Assembly: GCA_023431055.1 (NCBI GenBank)
Contig: JAEYXX010000131.1
Span: 1-25,355, forward strand
Direction of reading: 5' to 3'
Length of the DNA: 25,355 bases
Source: Pseudomonadota bacterium
GTDB lineage: Bacteria > Pseudomonadota > Gammaproteobacteria > Pseudomonadales > Pseudomonadaceae
Shown: positions 1 to 8,999 of the stretch, one piece after another
How the letters are laid out: each line of letters starts with the position of its first letter
How positions within the stretch are numbered: the stretch's first letter is position 1
Made by a program: the position numbers and the translations under genes
The notes under the pieces: model-generated
Seen by the model: the letters and a program-made list of their open reading frames with translations, nothing else
Database searches by the model: none
Told to the model about the DNA's origin: nothing

Positions 1-1441
<1,441 letters not shown>

Positions 1442-1442
<1 letters not shown>

Positions 1443-2050
1443 TGAAACACGAAATCATCGAGAAGAATATCGGCCTGATGGCGCTGCTGATGGTGATTGC
1501 CGTCAGCATCGGCGGCCTGACTCAGATCGTCCCGCTGTTCTTCCAGGACGTCACCAATGAGCCGGTGGAAGGCCTCAAGCCCTACACCGCCATGCAACTG
1601 GAAGGTCGCGATATCTACATCCGCGAGGGCTGCGTCGGCTGCCACTCGCAGATGATCCGCCCGTTCCGCGCCGAGACCGAGCGTTACGGCCACTACTCCG
1701 TCGCTGGCGAAAGCGTCTGGGATCACCCCTTCCTGTGGGGTTCCAAGCGTACCGGCCCGGACCTGGCCCGCGTCGGCGGCCGCTACTCGGACGAGTGGCA
1801 TCGCGCCCACCTGTACAACCCGCGCAACGTCGTGCCTGAGTCGAAGATGCCCGCCTACCCATGGCTGGTGGAGAACAAGCTCGACGGTCGCGACACCGCC
1901 AAGAAGATGGAAGTCATGCGTGGCTTCGGCATCCCCTACACCGACGAAGATATCGCCGGTGCACGCGATGCCGTGAAGGGCAACACCGAAATGGACGCGC
2001 TGATCGCGTACCTGCAGGTGCTTGGTACTTCCATCAAGAACAAACGGTAA
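1442..2050 (+). CDS. ccoO: CcoO, cbb3 oxidase monoheme cytochrome c subunit II
   Basis: Membrane-anchored monoheme cytochrome c that passes electrons towards CcoN. The product has 202 residues. One N-terminal membrane helix (about 11-33) precedes a periplasmic domain with a single CVGCH heme motif at 64-68. The likely axial Met is Met136 in KMPAYPW. The ATG at 1442 shares one base with the ccoN stop, so the two are translationally coupled. Length and motifs are typical of the family. Six bases separate it from ccoQ. Confidence 0.97.
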
Positions 2051-2056
2051 GACGCT

Positions 2057-2245
2057 ATGGACATCGGGATGATTCGCGGCATCGGCACGGCGGTGGTATT
2101 CATCGCCTTCATCGGCGTGGTGCTCTGGGCTTACAGCAGCAAACGCAAATCGAGCTTCGACGAAGCAGCCAACCTGCCCTTCGCCGACGATCCCAAGCCC
2201 GAGTCCAAGCGCGATCAGGACTCTTCCAGGAGCAATAACCAATGA
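2057..2245 (+). CDS. ccoQ: CcoQ, small cbb3 oxidase subunit IV
   Basis: Short single-helix protein that stabilises the cbb3 complex in the families where it has been studied. The product has 62 residues: a membrane segment at about 9-26, then a charged tail ([20 protein letters not shown]) as in other CcoQ proteins. It sits six bases after ccoO, and its end overlaps the ccoP ATG at 2242 by four bases (ATGA), so it is firmly in the ccoNOQP operon. No strong ribosome binding site is visible before the ATG, which suits coupling to ccoO translation. Confidence 0.93.
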   Translation: MDIGMIRGIGTAVVFIAFIGVVLWAYSSKRKSSFDEAANLPFADDPKPESKRDQDSSRSNNQ

Positions 2246-3237
2246 CCACGTTCTGGAGTTGGTACGTAACCATTCTGTCTCTGGGCACCATCTTCGCCCT
2301 GACCTGGCTGATCTTCGGCACCCGCAAGGGCCAGCGCCAGGAAACCACCGAAGAAACCGTCGGGCACAGCTTCGACGGCATCGAGGAGTATGACAACCCG
2401 CTGCCGAAGTGGTGGTTCATGCTGTTCATCGCCACCATCGTCTTCGCCCTCGGCTACCTCGCGCTGTATCCGGGCCTGGGTAACTTCAAGGGCCTGCTGC
2501 CGGGCTACGACTACGTCGACAACGAAAAGCAGACGCCTTTCGCGGCCGGCGTACAGATCGCTGACGGCTCCATGCGTCACTCCGGCTGGACCGGCGTGCA
2601 CCAGTGGGAAAAGGAAATGGCGCGCGCCGATGAGCAATACGGCCCGCTGTTCGCCAAGTACGCCGCCATGCCGATCGAAGAAGTCGCACAGGACCCGCAA
2701 GCCCTGAAAATGGGTGGCCGCCTGTTCGCCTCCAACTGCTCGGTTTGCCACGGTTCCGATGCCAAGGGCAGCTACGGCTTCCCCAATCTGACCGACAACG
2801 AATGGCGTTGGGGCGGCGAGCCGGAAACCATCAAGACCACCATCCTCAAGGGTCGCCAGGGCGCCATGCCGGCTCAAGGCCCGGCCATTGGCGAAGACGG
2901 CGTGCGCAATGTCGCCGCCTACGTGCTGACCGAGCTGGCCGGTCGTGAGCTGCCGGAAGGTGTGGAAGCCGATATCGAAGCGGGCCAGAAGGTCTTCGCC
3001 GGTACCTGCTTCGCCTGCCACGGCGCTGACGGCAAGGGTACTCCTGCCATGGGCGCACCGAACCTGACCAACCCGGCAGCGTTCATCTATGGCAGCAGCT
3101 ACGCGCAACTGCAGCAGAGCATCCGCTACGGTCGTCACGGCAACATGCCAGCCCAGGAAGAATTCCTCGGCAACGACAAGGTGCACCTGCTGGCTGCCTA
3201 CGTGTACAGCCTGTCGCACAAGGCCCAAGAGCAGTAA
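2242..3237 (+). CDS. ccoP: CcoP, cbb3 oxidase diheme cytochrome c subunit III
   Basis: Diheme c-type cytochrome that accepts electrons from soluble cytochromes and feeds CcoO/CcoN. The product has 331 residues. There are two N-terminal membrane helices (about 8-25 and 57-76), the two-helix form of CcoP. Two periplasmic cytochrome c domains follow, with heme motifs CSVCH at 166-170 and CFACH at 256-260; candidate axial methionines are Met209 (GAMP) and Met302 (GNMPA). The gene overlaps ccoQ by four bases and ends the ccoNOQP operon, with a hairpin terminator 33 bases after the stop. Confidence 0.97.
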   Translation: MTTFWSWYVTILSLGTIFALTWLIFGTRKGQRQETTEETVGHSFDGIEEYDNPLPKWWFMLFIATIVFALGYLALYPGLGNFKGLLPGYDYVDNEKQTPFAAGVQIADGSMRHSGWTGVHQWEKEMARADEQYGPLFAKYAAMPIEEVAQDPQALKMGGRLFASNCSVCHGSDAKGSYGFPNLTDNEWRWGGEPETIKTTILKGRQGAMPAQGPAIGEDGVRNVAAYVLTELAGRELPEGVEADIEAGQKVFAGTCFACHGADGKGTPAMGAPNLTNPAAFIYGSSYAQLQQSIRYGRHGNMPAQEEFLGNDKVHLLAAYVYSLSHKAQEQ

Positions 3238-3253
3238 TCGCAGAACGACTCTT

Positions 3254-3267
3254 TTGACAAGGGTCAA
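3254..3267. promoter_or_regulatory. Anr/FNR-like palindrome between ccoP and ccoG
   Basis: TTGAC-AAGG-GTCAA is a perfect 5-4-5 palindrome differing from the FNR/Anr consensus TTGAT-N4-ATCAA by one symmetric base per half. It lies 17 bases after the ccoP stop and just before the terminator hairpin. A TACCAT hexamer at 3320-3325 would give a start near 3332, placing the box near -71.5, a position known for class I FNR sites. That use for ccoG is inference; the box is not at the usual -41.5 relative to any clear -10. Confidence 0.5.
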
Positions 3268-3269
3268 TG

Positions 3270-3313
3270 AACGCCCGGGTCGCGACCGCTGGTCGCACCC
3301 GGGCGTTGTCTTT
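3270..3313 (+). terminator. Rho-independent-like terminator after ccoNOQP
   Basis: An 11-bp outer stem (3270-3280 with 3297-3307, core GCCCGGGT) continues through a one-base bulge into a 6-bp inner stem (3282-3287 with 3291-3296) with a three-base loop. It is followed by the short T-rich tail GTCTTT. It separates ccoNOQP from ccoGHIS, so the second group probably has its own promoter or depends on readthrough. Confidence 0.75.
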
Positions 3314-3399
3314 CAGGCGTACCATATGAGCTACCGTGAATTGACCCTGACCGGCACGTATCGGCCCGGGCTGCCACTCAACCGCTTTGGTATGCATTG

Positions 3400-4812
3400 A
3401 TGAGCGAACAGATTCCCGTCCAGGACGTCACCCCTCCTACTGCCAAGAACGCCGGCGTCGATCTCTACGCCAGCCGCGAGAAGATCTATACCCGCGCATT
3501 CACCGGCCTGTTTCGCAATCTGCGGCTTGCTGGTGGCGCCCTCCTCTTCCTGCTGTTCTTCGGCACCGTCTGGCTGAACTGGGAAGGCCGCCAGGCCGTC
3601 TGGTGGAACCTGCCGGAACGCAAGTTCCACATCTTCGGCGCCACCTACTGGCCGCAGGACTTCATGCTGCTGTCCTGGCTGTTGATCATCTGTGCCTTCG
3701 GCCTGTTCTTCATCACCGTGTTCGCCGGCCGCGTCTGGTGCGGCTATACCTGCCCGCAAAGCGTCTTCACCTGGGTATTCATGTGGGCGGAGAAAGTCAC
3801 CGAAGGTGACCGCAACCAGCGCATGAAGCTCGACAAACAGCCCATGAGCGGCAGGAAGTTCGGGCGCAAGCTGGCCAAGCACGGCATCTGGGTCGGCGTG
3901 TCGCTGCTCACGGCGATCACCTTTGTCGGCTACTTCACGCCTATTCGCGACCTGGTGATCGAGATCTTCACCGGCCAGGCCAGCGGCTGGGCCTATTTCT
4001 GGATCGGCTTCTTCACCCTCGCCACCTACGGCAACGCCGGCTACCTGCGCGAGCAGGTGTGCATCTACATGTGCCCCTATGCGCGTTTCCAGAGCGTGAT
4101 GTTCGACCAGGACACCCTGATCGTCTCCTACGACCCGCGCCGCGGCGAGAAGCGCGGCCCGCGCAAGAAGGACGCCGACTACAAGGCACAGGGCCTGGGT
4201 GACTGCATCGACTGCAAGATGTGCGTACAGGTCTGCCCCACCGGCATCGATATCCGCGACGGCCTGCAGATCGAATGCATCGGCTGCGCCGCGTGCATCG
4301 ACGCCTGCGACGACATCATGGACAAGATGAACTATCCCAAGGGGCTGATCAGCTACACCACTGAACACAACCTGTCCGGGCGCAAGACGCACCTGCTGCG
4401 CCCGCGCCTGATCGGGTACGCTGTCGCACTGGTCGCGATGATCGGCCTGTTCGCCTGGGCCGTGGCCACTCGTCCGCTGGTGGAGCTGGACGTGCTCAAG
4501 GACCGCGTGCTGTTCCGCGAGAACGAGCGCGGCTACATCGAGAACGTCTACACCCTGAAGATCATGAACAAGGCCCAGCGCGACATGACCTACGTGATCA
4601 GCGCCGACGGTCTCGACGGCTTGACCTACGAAGGCAAGCGAGAAGTGCGAGCCCTGGCTGGCGAGGTCTATTCCTTCCCGGTCGAGCTCTCCATCGCACC
4701 GGAGAAGTTGCCGTCTAGCGCCAACAACATCGTCTTCCACGTACAATCGGCGGACGACCCCAGTATCAAGAACGACGCCGACAGCCGCTTTATCGGCCCC
4801 AGCGTCCGCTGA
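3400..4812 (+). CDS. ccoG: CcoG (RdxA/FixG), polyferredoxin-type cupric reductase for cbb3 assembly
   Basis: Membrane iron-sulfur protein. Rhodobacter CcoG has been shown to reduce Cu(II) to Cu(I) for copper delivery to cbb3 oxidase. The product has 470 residues. Membrane helices lie at about 40-60, 88-110, 160-180, 195-212 and 340-360. Two cytosolic ferredoxin motifs are complete: Cys269, 272, 275 and 279 (CIDCKMCVQVC), and Cys293, 296, 299 and 303 (CIGCAACIDAC). Extra cysteine pairs occur in WCGYTCP and VCIYMCP, conserved in the family and candidates for copper handling. A C-terminal IgG-like periplasmic domain (about 360-470) ends the protein. I chose ATG 3400 over the TTG directly before it; no convincing Shine-Dalgarno sequence is seen. 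First gene of the ccoGHIS group. Confidence 0.95.
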   Translation: MSEQIPVQDVTPPTAKNAGVDLYASREKIYTRAFTGLFRNLRLAGGALLFLLFFGTVWLNWEGRQAVWWNLPERKFHIFGATYWPQDFMLLSWLLIICAFGLFFITVFAGRVWCGYTCPQSVFTWVFMWAEKVTEGDRNQRMKLDKQPMSGRKFGRKLAKHGIWVGVSLLTAITFVGYFTPIRDLVIEIFTGQASGWAYFWIGFFTLATYGNAGYLREQVCIYMCPYARFQSVMFDQDTLIVSYDPRRGEKRGPRKKDADYKAQGLGDCIDCKMCVQVCPTGIDIRDGLQIECIGCAACIDACDDIMDKMNYPKGLISYTTEHNLSGRKTHLLRPRLIGYAVALVAMIGLFAWAVATRPLVELDVLKDRVLFRENERGYIENVYTLKIMNKAQRDMTYVISADGLDGLTYEGKREVRALAGEVYSFPVELSIAPEKLPSSANNIVFHVQSADDPSIKNDADSRFIGPSVR

Positions 4813-4825
4813 CAACGGAAAGAGC

Positions 4826-5344
4826 ATGTCCGAGCAAAACCCATCGCCAGCCAAACCCTGGTACAAGCAGTTCTGGCCCTGGTTCATCCTGTTCCTGCTG
4901 GGCTACTCGGTGGTGCAGGGTCTGACCCTGCTCACCATCGCCACCAAGAACCCGCCCGGGCTGATCTCCGACGATTACTACGACGTCGGCAAGGGCATCA
5001 ACCAGTCTCTGGAGCGCGAGAAGCTGGCCGAACGCCTGCAACTGCACGGCGAGCTGGTGCTGGACAACACCACCGGTGTCGCCACCCTCTCGCTGCAGGG
5101 CAGCAGCAATCCGCAGCAGATCGTCCTCAACCTGATCTCGCCGACCCAGCCGGAACGCGACCGCCGCGTGATTCTGCAGCCAACCGCTGACGGCCAGTAC
5201 CGTGGGCAGATGGTCGACCAGGTCAGCGGTCGCCGCTTCGTCGAACTGCTTGGTCAGGAAGGTAGCCAGAACTGGCGCCTGTTCGAGGAAGAGAACATCA
5301 CCGATGGCCAGACCATCCTGATCGGTGACAACCCCTCCTACTGA
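4826..5344 (+). CDS. ccoH: CcoH (FixH family), cbb3 oxidase assembly protein
   Basis: Small membrane-anchored assembly factor that associates with the cbb3 complex in other bacteria. The product has 172 residues: one membrane helix (about 12-34, in WPWFILFLLGYSVVQG), then a periplasmic beta-rich FixH domain. The segment YYDVGKGINQ after the helix is typical of the family. The ATG is preceded by GGAAAGAG at good spacing. It starts 13 bases after ccoG, and ccoI follows 8 bases after its stop, so it is operonic. Confidence 0.92.
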   Translation: MSEQNPSPAKPWYKQFWPWFILFLLGYSVVQGLTLLTIATKNPPGLISDDYYDVGKGINQSLEREKLAERLQLHGELVLDNTTGVATLSLQGSSNPQQIVLNLISPTQPERDRRVILQPTADGQYRGQMVDQVSGRRFVELLGQEGSQNWRLFEEENITDGQTILIGDNPSY

Positions 5345-5352
5345 CCTAGCCG

Positions 5353-7761
5353 ATGCCCGCCCCCACTCCTTGCTACCACTGTGGCCTGCCGGTGCCTGCC
5401 GGCAGCCATTTCCGCGCCGAGGTACTCGGCCAGAGCCGCGAAATGTGCTGCCCTGGCTGTCAGGCCGTGGCCGAAGCCATCGTCGACGGGGGGCTCGAGC
5501 ATTACTACAGCCATCGCAGCGAAAACTCTGCCAACCCGCAGGCACTGCCCGCAGCCCTGCCGGACGAGCTGGCGCTGTATGACCGCAGCGACGTGCAGCA
5601 ACCCTTCGTCCAGCACCAGGGCGAACTGAGCGAAACGCAGCTGCTGATCGAAGGCATCAGTTGCGCCGCCTGTGGCTGGCTGATCGAGAAGCACCTACGT
5701 GGCGTGCCGGGTGTCGCCGAAGCACACCTGAATCTGTCCAATCACCGTTTGCAGGTGCGCTGGCAGGACAACCAGATCGCGCTGAGCAAGCTGCTCGCCG
5801 AACTGCGCCGCATCGGTTATGCCGCACACCCCTGGCGCGCCGACGAGGCCGCCGAACGCCTGGCCGCGGAAAACCGCCGGCGCATGCGCGAGCTGGGCGT
5901 CGCCGGCCTGCTGTGGATGCAGGTGATGATGGCGACCATGGCCACGTGGCCGGAATTCAATATCGACCTGTCACCGGAGCTGGACAAGATCCTGCGCTGG
6001 ACCAGCCTGTTCCTTACCACGCCCATCGTCTTCTACTGCTGCGGTCAGTTCTTCCGCGGTGCCCTGCGCGACCTGCGCACGCGCCACCTGACCATGGACG
6101 TCTCGGTCTCGCTGGCCATCGGCGGCGCCTACGTTGCCGGCATCTGGTCGACCATCACTGGCCAGGGCGAACTGTATTTCGACGCCGTGGGCATGTTCGC
6201 CCTGTTCCTGCTCGCCGGCCGCTACCTGGAGCGGCGAGCACGCGAGCGCACAGCTGCAGCGACCGCACAACTGGTGCAGTTGCTGCCGGCCTCCTGCCTG
6301 CGCCTGGAGGCCGACGGCCAGAGCCAGCGCATCCTGCTCAGCGAACTGCGTGTCGGCGAGCGGGTGCTGGTGCAGCCCGGCTCGCTGATTCCGGCCGACG
6401 GCCGCATCCTCGCCGGCCAGTCCAGCGTCGACGAATCGCTGCTCACCGGCGAATACCTGCCGCAGGCGCGCGGCATCGGCGACGGCGTCACCGCCGGCAC
6501 GCTGAATGTCGAAGGCCCGCTGACCGTCGAGGTGCAGGCGCTAGGCGATGCCACTCGCCTGTCGGCCATCGTGCGCCTGCTGGAACGGGCGCAGAGCGAA
6601 AAGCCGCGCCTGGCGGAGATCGCCGATCGGGTCTCGCAATGGTTCCTGCTGTTCATTCTGATCGCTGCCGCCGTGGTCGGCTTCGCCTGGTGGGAAATCG
6701 ACTCCAGTCGCGCCTTCTGGGTGGTACTCGCCCTGCTGGTGGCCACCTGCCCCTGCGCCCTAGCCCTCGCCACACCGACAGCGCTGACCACCGCCACTGG
6801 CAGCCTGCACAAACTGGGCATGCTGCTCACTCGCGGTCATGTCATCGAGGGTCTCAACCAGATCGATACCCTGGTGCTGGACAAGACCGGCACGCTCACC
6901 GAAGGCCGCCTGACCCTCAAGGCCATCCATCCGCTGCGCGACCTTGACGAGGGTGCCTGCCTGGCGCTGGCCGCTGCGCTGGAGAACCGCTCGGAGCACC
7001 CCATCGCCCGTGCGTTCAGTCAGGCGCCGCGTGCTGCGCAATCCGTCGACAGCCATCCGGGCCAGGGCCTGCAGGGCAGCGTCGACGGTCACCTGCTACG
7101 CATCGGCGAAGCCAGCTTCGTCTGCGCCCTGAGCGGCGAGGCCGTACCGCCGATTGCCAGCGAGCACGGCCAGTGGCTGCTGCTGGGCGATGAACAGGGG
7201 CCGCTGGCCTGGTTCGTCCTCGACGACCGCCTGCGTGAAGACGCGCCGGAACTGATCGCCGCAGCACGTGCCCGCGGCTGGAACATTCACCTGCTGTCCG
7301 GCGACAGTTCACCGATGGTAGGCGAAGTCGCCCGCCAACTTGGTATCGACGACGCCCGTGGCGGCCTGACCCCGGATGCCAAACTGGCAGTGCTCAAGCA
7401 GCTACACAGTGAAGGGCGGCGCGTGCTGATGCTCGGCGATGGCGTCAACGACGTACCGGTATTGGCTGCCGCCGATATCAGCGTGGCCATGGGTTCGGCT
7501 TCCGACCTGGCGAAGACCAGCGCTGACGCGGTGCTACTGTCCAACCGCCTGGGCAGCCTGGTCGACGGCCTGAAACTGGCCAAGCGCACGCGGCGCATCA
7601 TCATCGAGAACCTGGCCTGGGCGACCCTGTACAATGGCCTGGTGTTGCCCTTCGCCGCCCTGGGCTGGATCACGCCGATCTGGGCCGCCGTGGGCATGTC
7701 GCTCAGCTCGCTGCTGGTGGTGCTCAATGCGCTGCGCCTGAGCCGCACCCCGAACACCTAG
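5353..7761 (+). CDS. ccoI: CcoI, copper-transporting P1B-type ATPase for cbb3 assembly
   Basis: Cu(I)-exporting ATPase of the CopA2/FixI type, which supplies copper to the periplasm for cbb3 maturation rather than for copper resistance. The product has 802 residues. Order: N-terminal cysteine cluster (CYHC at 7-10, CCPGC at 32-36), heavy-metal-associated domain with CAAC at 104-107, actuator loop LTGE at 364-367, transmembrane metal motif CPC at 466-468, phosphorylation site DKTGT at 510-514, SEHP at 547-550, and hinge GDGVND at 695-700. All catalytic motifs are intact. The N-terminal extra cysteines are typical of the cco-linked subfamily. The ATG at 5353 has only weak ribosome binding sequence, suggesting coupling to ccoH. 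Its TAG stop is the outer end of a palindromic repeat. Confidence 0.96.
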   Translation: MPAPTPCYHCGLPVPAGSHFRAEVLGQSREMCCPGCQAVAEAIVDGGLEHYYSHRSENSANPQALPAALPDELALYDRSDVQQPFVQHQGELSETQLLIEGISCAACGWLIEKHLRGVPGVAEAHLNLSNHRLQVRWQDNQIALSKLLAELRRIGYAAHPWRADEAAERLAAENRRRMRELGVAGLLWMQVMMATMATWPEFNIDLSPELDKILRWTSLFLTTPIVFYCCGQFFRGALRDLRTRHLTMDVSVSLAIGGAYVAGIWSTITGQGELYFDAVGMFALFLLAGRYLERRARERTAAATAQLVQLLPASCLRLEADGQSQRILLSELRVGERVLVQPGSLIPADGRILAGQSSVDESLLTGEYLPQARGIGDGVTAGTLNVEGPLTVEVQALGDATRLSAIVRLLERAQSEKPRLAEIADRVSQWFLLFILIAAAVVGFAWWEIDSSRAFWVVLALLVATCPCALALATPTALTTATGSLHKLGMLLTRGHVIEGLNQIDTLVLDKTGTLTEGRLTLKAIHPLRDLDEGACLALAAALENRSEHPIARAFSQAPRAAQSVDSHPGQGLQGSVDGHLLRIGEASFVCALSGEAVPPIASEHGQWLLLGDEQGPLAWFVLDDRLREDAPELIAAARARGWNIHLLSGDSSPMVGEVARQLGIDDARGGLTPDAKLAVLKQLHSEGRRVLMLGDGVNDVPVLAAADISVAMGSASDLAKTSADAVLLSNRLGSLVDGLKLAKRTRRIIIENLAWATLYNGLVLPFAALGWITPIWAAVGMSLSSLLVVLNALRLSRTPNT

Positions 7762-7811
7762 GAGCGAGCTCTGCTCGCGAACCGCTTCTTCGCGAGCAGA
7801 GCTCGCTCCTA
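7759..7811. repeat. Perfect 23-bp-arm inverted repeat (REP-like), overlapping the ccoI stop codon
   Basis: Arms 7759-7781 and 7789-7811 are perfect reverse complements around a 7-base loop; the arm begins TAGGAGCGAGCTCTGCTCGC. The first three bases are the TAG stop of ccoI. The arm resembles the TAGGAGCGGCTTCAGCCGCG element seen three more times in this window, so I read it as a variant of the same Pseudomonas REP family. The transcript could fold into a strong hairpin inside the cco operon, possibly affecting expression of the genes downstream. Confidence 0.85.
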
Positions 7812-7835
7812 CCCAGACGCCACCACGGAGACCGC

Positions 7836-8042
7836 ATGTCCGCCCTCTACATCCTGATTCCCGTTGCCATCGCCCTGGTCGGCTTCGCCATCTGGCTGTT
7901 CTTCTGGGCGGTGGACAGCGGTCAGTACGACGACCTCGACGGTCCGGCCCACAGCATTCTGTTCGACGACGAAGACCCGCTGCACAAGGCCGGCATCGAG
8001 CAGGCCGAGGAACCTAACAAGCAGGACAAACCCGATGCTTGA
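7836..8042 (+). CDS. ccoS: CcoS, cbb3-type oxidase assembly/maturation protein
   Basis: Small membrane protein needed for cofactor insertion into CcoN in Rhodobacter. The product has 68 residues: a membrane helix at about 4-26, then the family signature AVDSGQYDDLDGPAHSILFD directly after the helix, then an acidic tail. GGAGA lies upstream of the ATG at good spacing. Its last eight bases overlap the next gene (stop TGA 8040-8042, next ATG 8035), so the two are coupled. Confidence 0.93.
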   Translation: MSALYILIPVAIALVGFAIWLFFWAVDSGQYDDLDGPAHSILFDDEDPLHKAGIEQAEEPNKQDKPDA

Positions 8043-8718
8043 ACTGGCGCCGCTGCTGGTGTCGGCGCTGATTCTCGGGGTGCTAGGCGGTGGTCATTGC
8101 CTGGGGATGTGCGGCGGCCTGATGGGCGCGCTGACTCTGGCAATTCCGCCGGAACAACGCAGCAGGCGCCTGCAACTGCTGCTGGCCTACAACCTCGGGC
8201 GCATTCTCAGTTACAGCCTGGCAGGCCTGCTTCTCGGCTTGGCTGGCTGGGCCATTGCCGGCAGCAAGGCCGAGGTAGTCATGCGCACACTGGCGGCGCT
8301 GCTGCTGGTCGCCATGGGCCTGTACCTGGCCGGCTGGTGGACTGGCCTGACGCGTATCGAGGCGCTCGGTCGCGGCCTGTGGCGCCACATTCAACCGCTG
8401 ACGCGGCGCTTTATGCCAGTCACGAGCATCCCGAAGGCAGTGGTGCTCGGCGGTCTCTGGGGCTGGCTGCCGTGCGGGCTGGTCTACAGCACGCTGCTGT
8501 GGGCATCCAGCCAGGGTAATGTTGTCGACAGCGCCCTGCTGATGCTGGCCTTCGGTCTGGGTACCTGGCCGGTATTGCTGGCCACCGGTCTGGCAGCAGA
8601 GCGCATCACCGCGCTGCTGCGCAAACGCGGCGTGCGCATGGCGGGTGGCCTGCTGGTCATCCTGTTCGGCATCTGGACCCTGCCAGGCCCGCACCAGCAC
8701 TGGCTGATGGGGCATTAG
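8035..8718 (+). CDS. TauE/SafE (DsbD_2-like) family membrane protein of the cco cluster
   Basis: Integral membrane protein of 227 residues with about six helices. It belongs to the sulfite exporter TauE/SafE / UreH-like transmembrane group found next to ccoS in many proteobacteria; its function is not settled. Key residues are the N-terminal HCLGMCGG at 21-28 and LPCGLVY at 145-151. Both are Cys/His/Met motifs within membrane helices and plausible sites for Cu(I) or thiol chemistry, which fits the cco neighbours. The ATG at 8035 lies inside ccoS, and the start is supported by the hydrophobic N-terminus (MLELAPLLVSALILGVLGGG); a longer frame from 7864 would duplicate ccoS in another frame. The stop is followed after three bases by a tandem array. 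Confidence 0.85.
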   Translation: MLELAPLLVSALILGVLGGGHCLGMCGGLMGALTLAIPPEQRSRRLQLLLAYNLGRILSYSLAGLLLGLAGWAIAGSKAEVVMRTLAALLLVAMGLYLAGWWTGLTRIEALGRGLWRHIQPLTRRFMPVTSIPKAVVLGGLWGWLPCGLVYSTLLWASSQGNVVDSALLMLAFGLGTWPVLLATGLAAERITALLRKRGVRMAGGLLVILFGIWTLPGPHQHWLMGH

Positions 8719-8721
8719 AGC

Positions 8722-8788
8722 GGCTTCAGGCTTCAGGCTTCAGGCTTCAGGCTTCAGGCTTCAGGCTTCAGGCTTCAGGCTTCAGGCT
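8722..8788. repeat. 7-bp tandem repeat array (unit GGCTTCA, 9.6 copies)
   Basis: Nine perfect head-to-tail copies of GGCTTCA (8722-8784) plus a partial GGCT. The array begins three bases after the stop of the TauE/SafE-like gene and abuts the next inverted repeat. Perfect identity suggests recent slippage, so copy number probably varies between strains. It lies about 140 bases upstream of the Anr box of hemN and is not in any gene. Confidence 0.97.
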
Positions 8789-8790
8789 AG

Positions 8791-8851
8791 CGTAGCCCGG
8801 ATGCAATCCGGGGGAAACCTGCCACAAGCCCCGGATTGCATCCGGGCTACG
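8791..8851. repeat. Inverted repeat with perfect 23-bp arms (second REP-like family)
   Basis: Arms 8791-8813 and 8829-8851 are perfect reverse complements around a 15-base loop. The arm core is GTAGCCCGGATGCAATCCGG. A decayed relative occurs at 18166-18224. Such extragenic palindromes are common in Pseudomonas genomes; this one could act as a transcription barrier between the cco group and hemN. Confidence 0.9.
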
Positions 8852-8927
8852 TCACTATCGCTCCGGTGAAGCTTTTTTCGCTCTCGCCTGCAACCTGCGG
8901 CCTGTGGCCGCCCCTCTTGTAGCCCCG

Positions 8928-8976
8928 TTGATTCAGGTCAAGGCCACCCTTTGCGCGCATCCCTAGACTGGCCGCA
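8928..8976 (+). promoter_or_regulatory. Anr-dependent promoter of hemN
   Basis: TTGAT-TCAG-GTCAA at 8928-8941 matches the Anr/FNR consensus in nine of ten defined positions. A -10-like TAGACT lies at 8964-8969, so transcription would start near 8976 and the box centre (8934.5) falls at about -41.5, the class II activator position. hemN begins at 9000 with AGGA at 8987-8990. Anaerobic activation of hemN by Anr is established in P. aeruginosa, and anr itself is only 2 kb downstream. Confidence 0.88.
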
Positions 8977-8999
8977 CAGCCTGTCCAGGATTATTTCCC

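Noticed and set aside
3392..3402. Recurrent ATGCATTRR mini-frames before ccoG, apt and the I78 gene as a shared leader signal
   Set aside because: Three near matches of a 7-mer in 25 kb are about what chance allows, and the three positions relative to starts differ.
3331..4887. Long minus-strand open frame (518 codons) opposite ccoG
   Set aside because: Mirror frame of a high-GC gene; ccoG on the plus strand has complete ferredoxin motifs, and the minus frame shows no recognisable domain.
8722..8788. CRISPR-like array
   Set aside because: Units are 7 bp and directly contiguous with no spacers; this is a simple tandem repeat.
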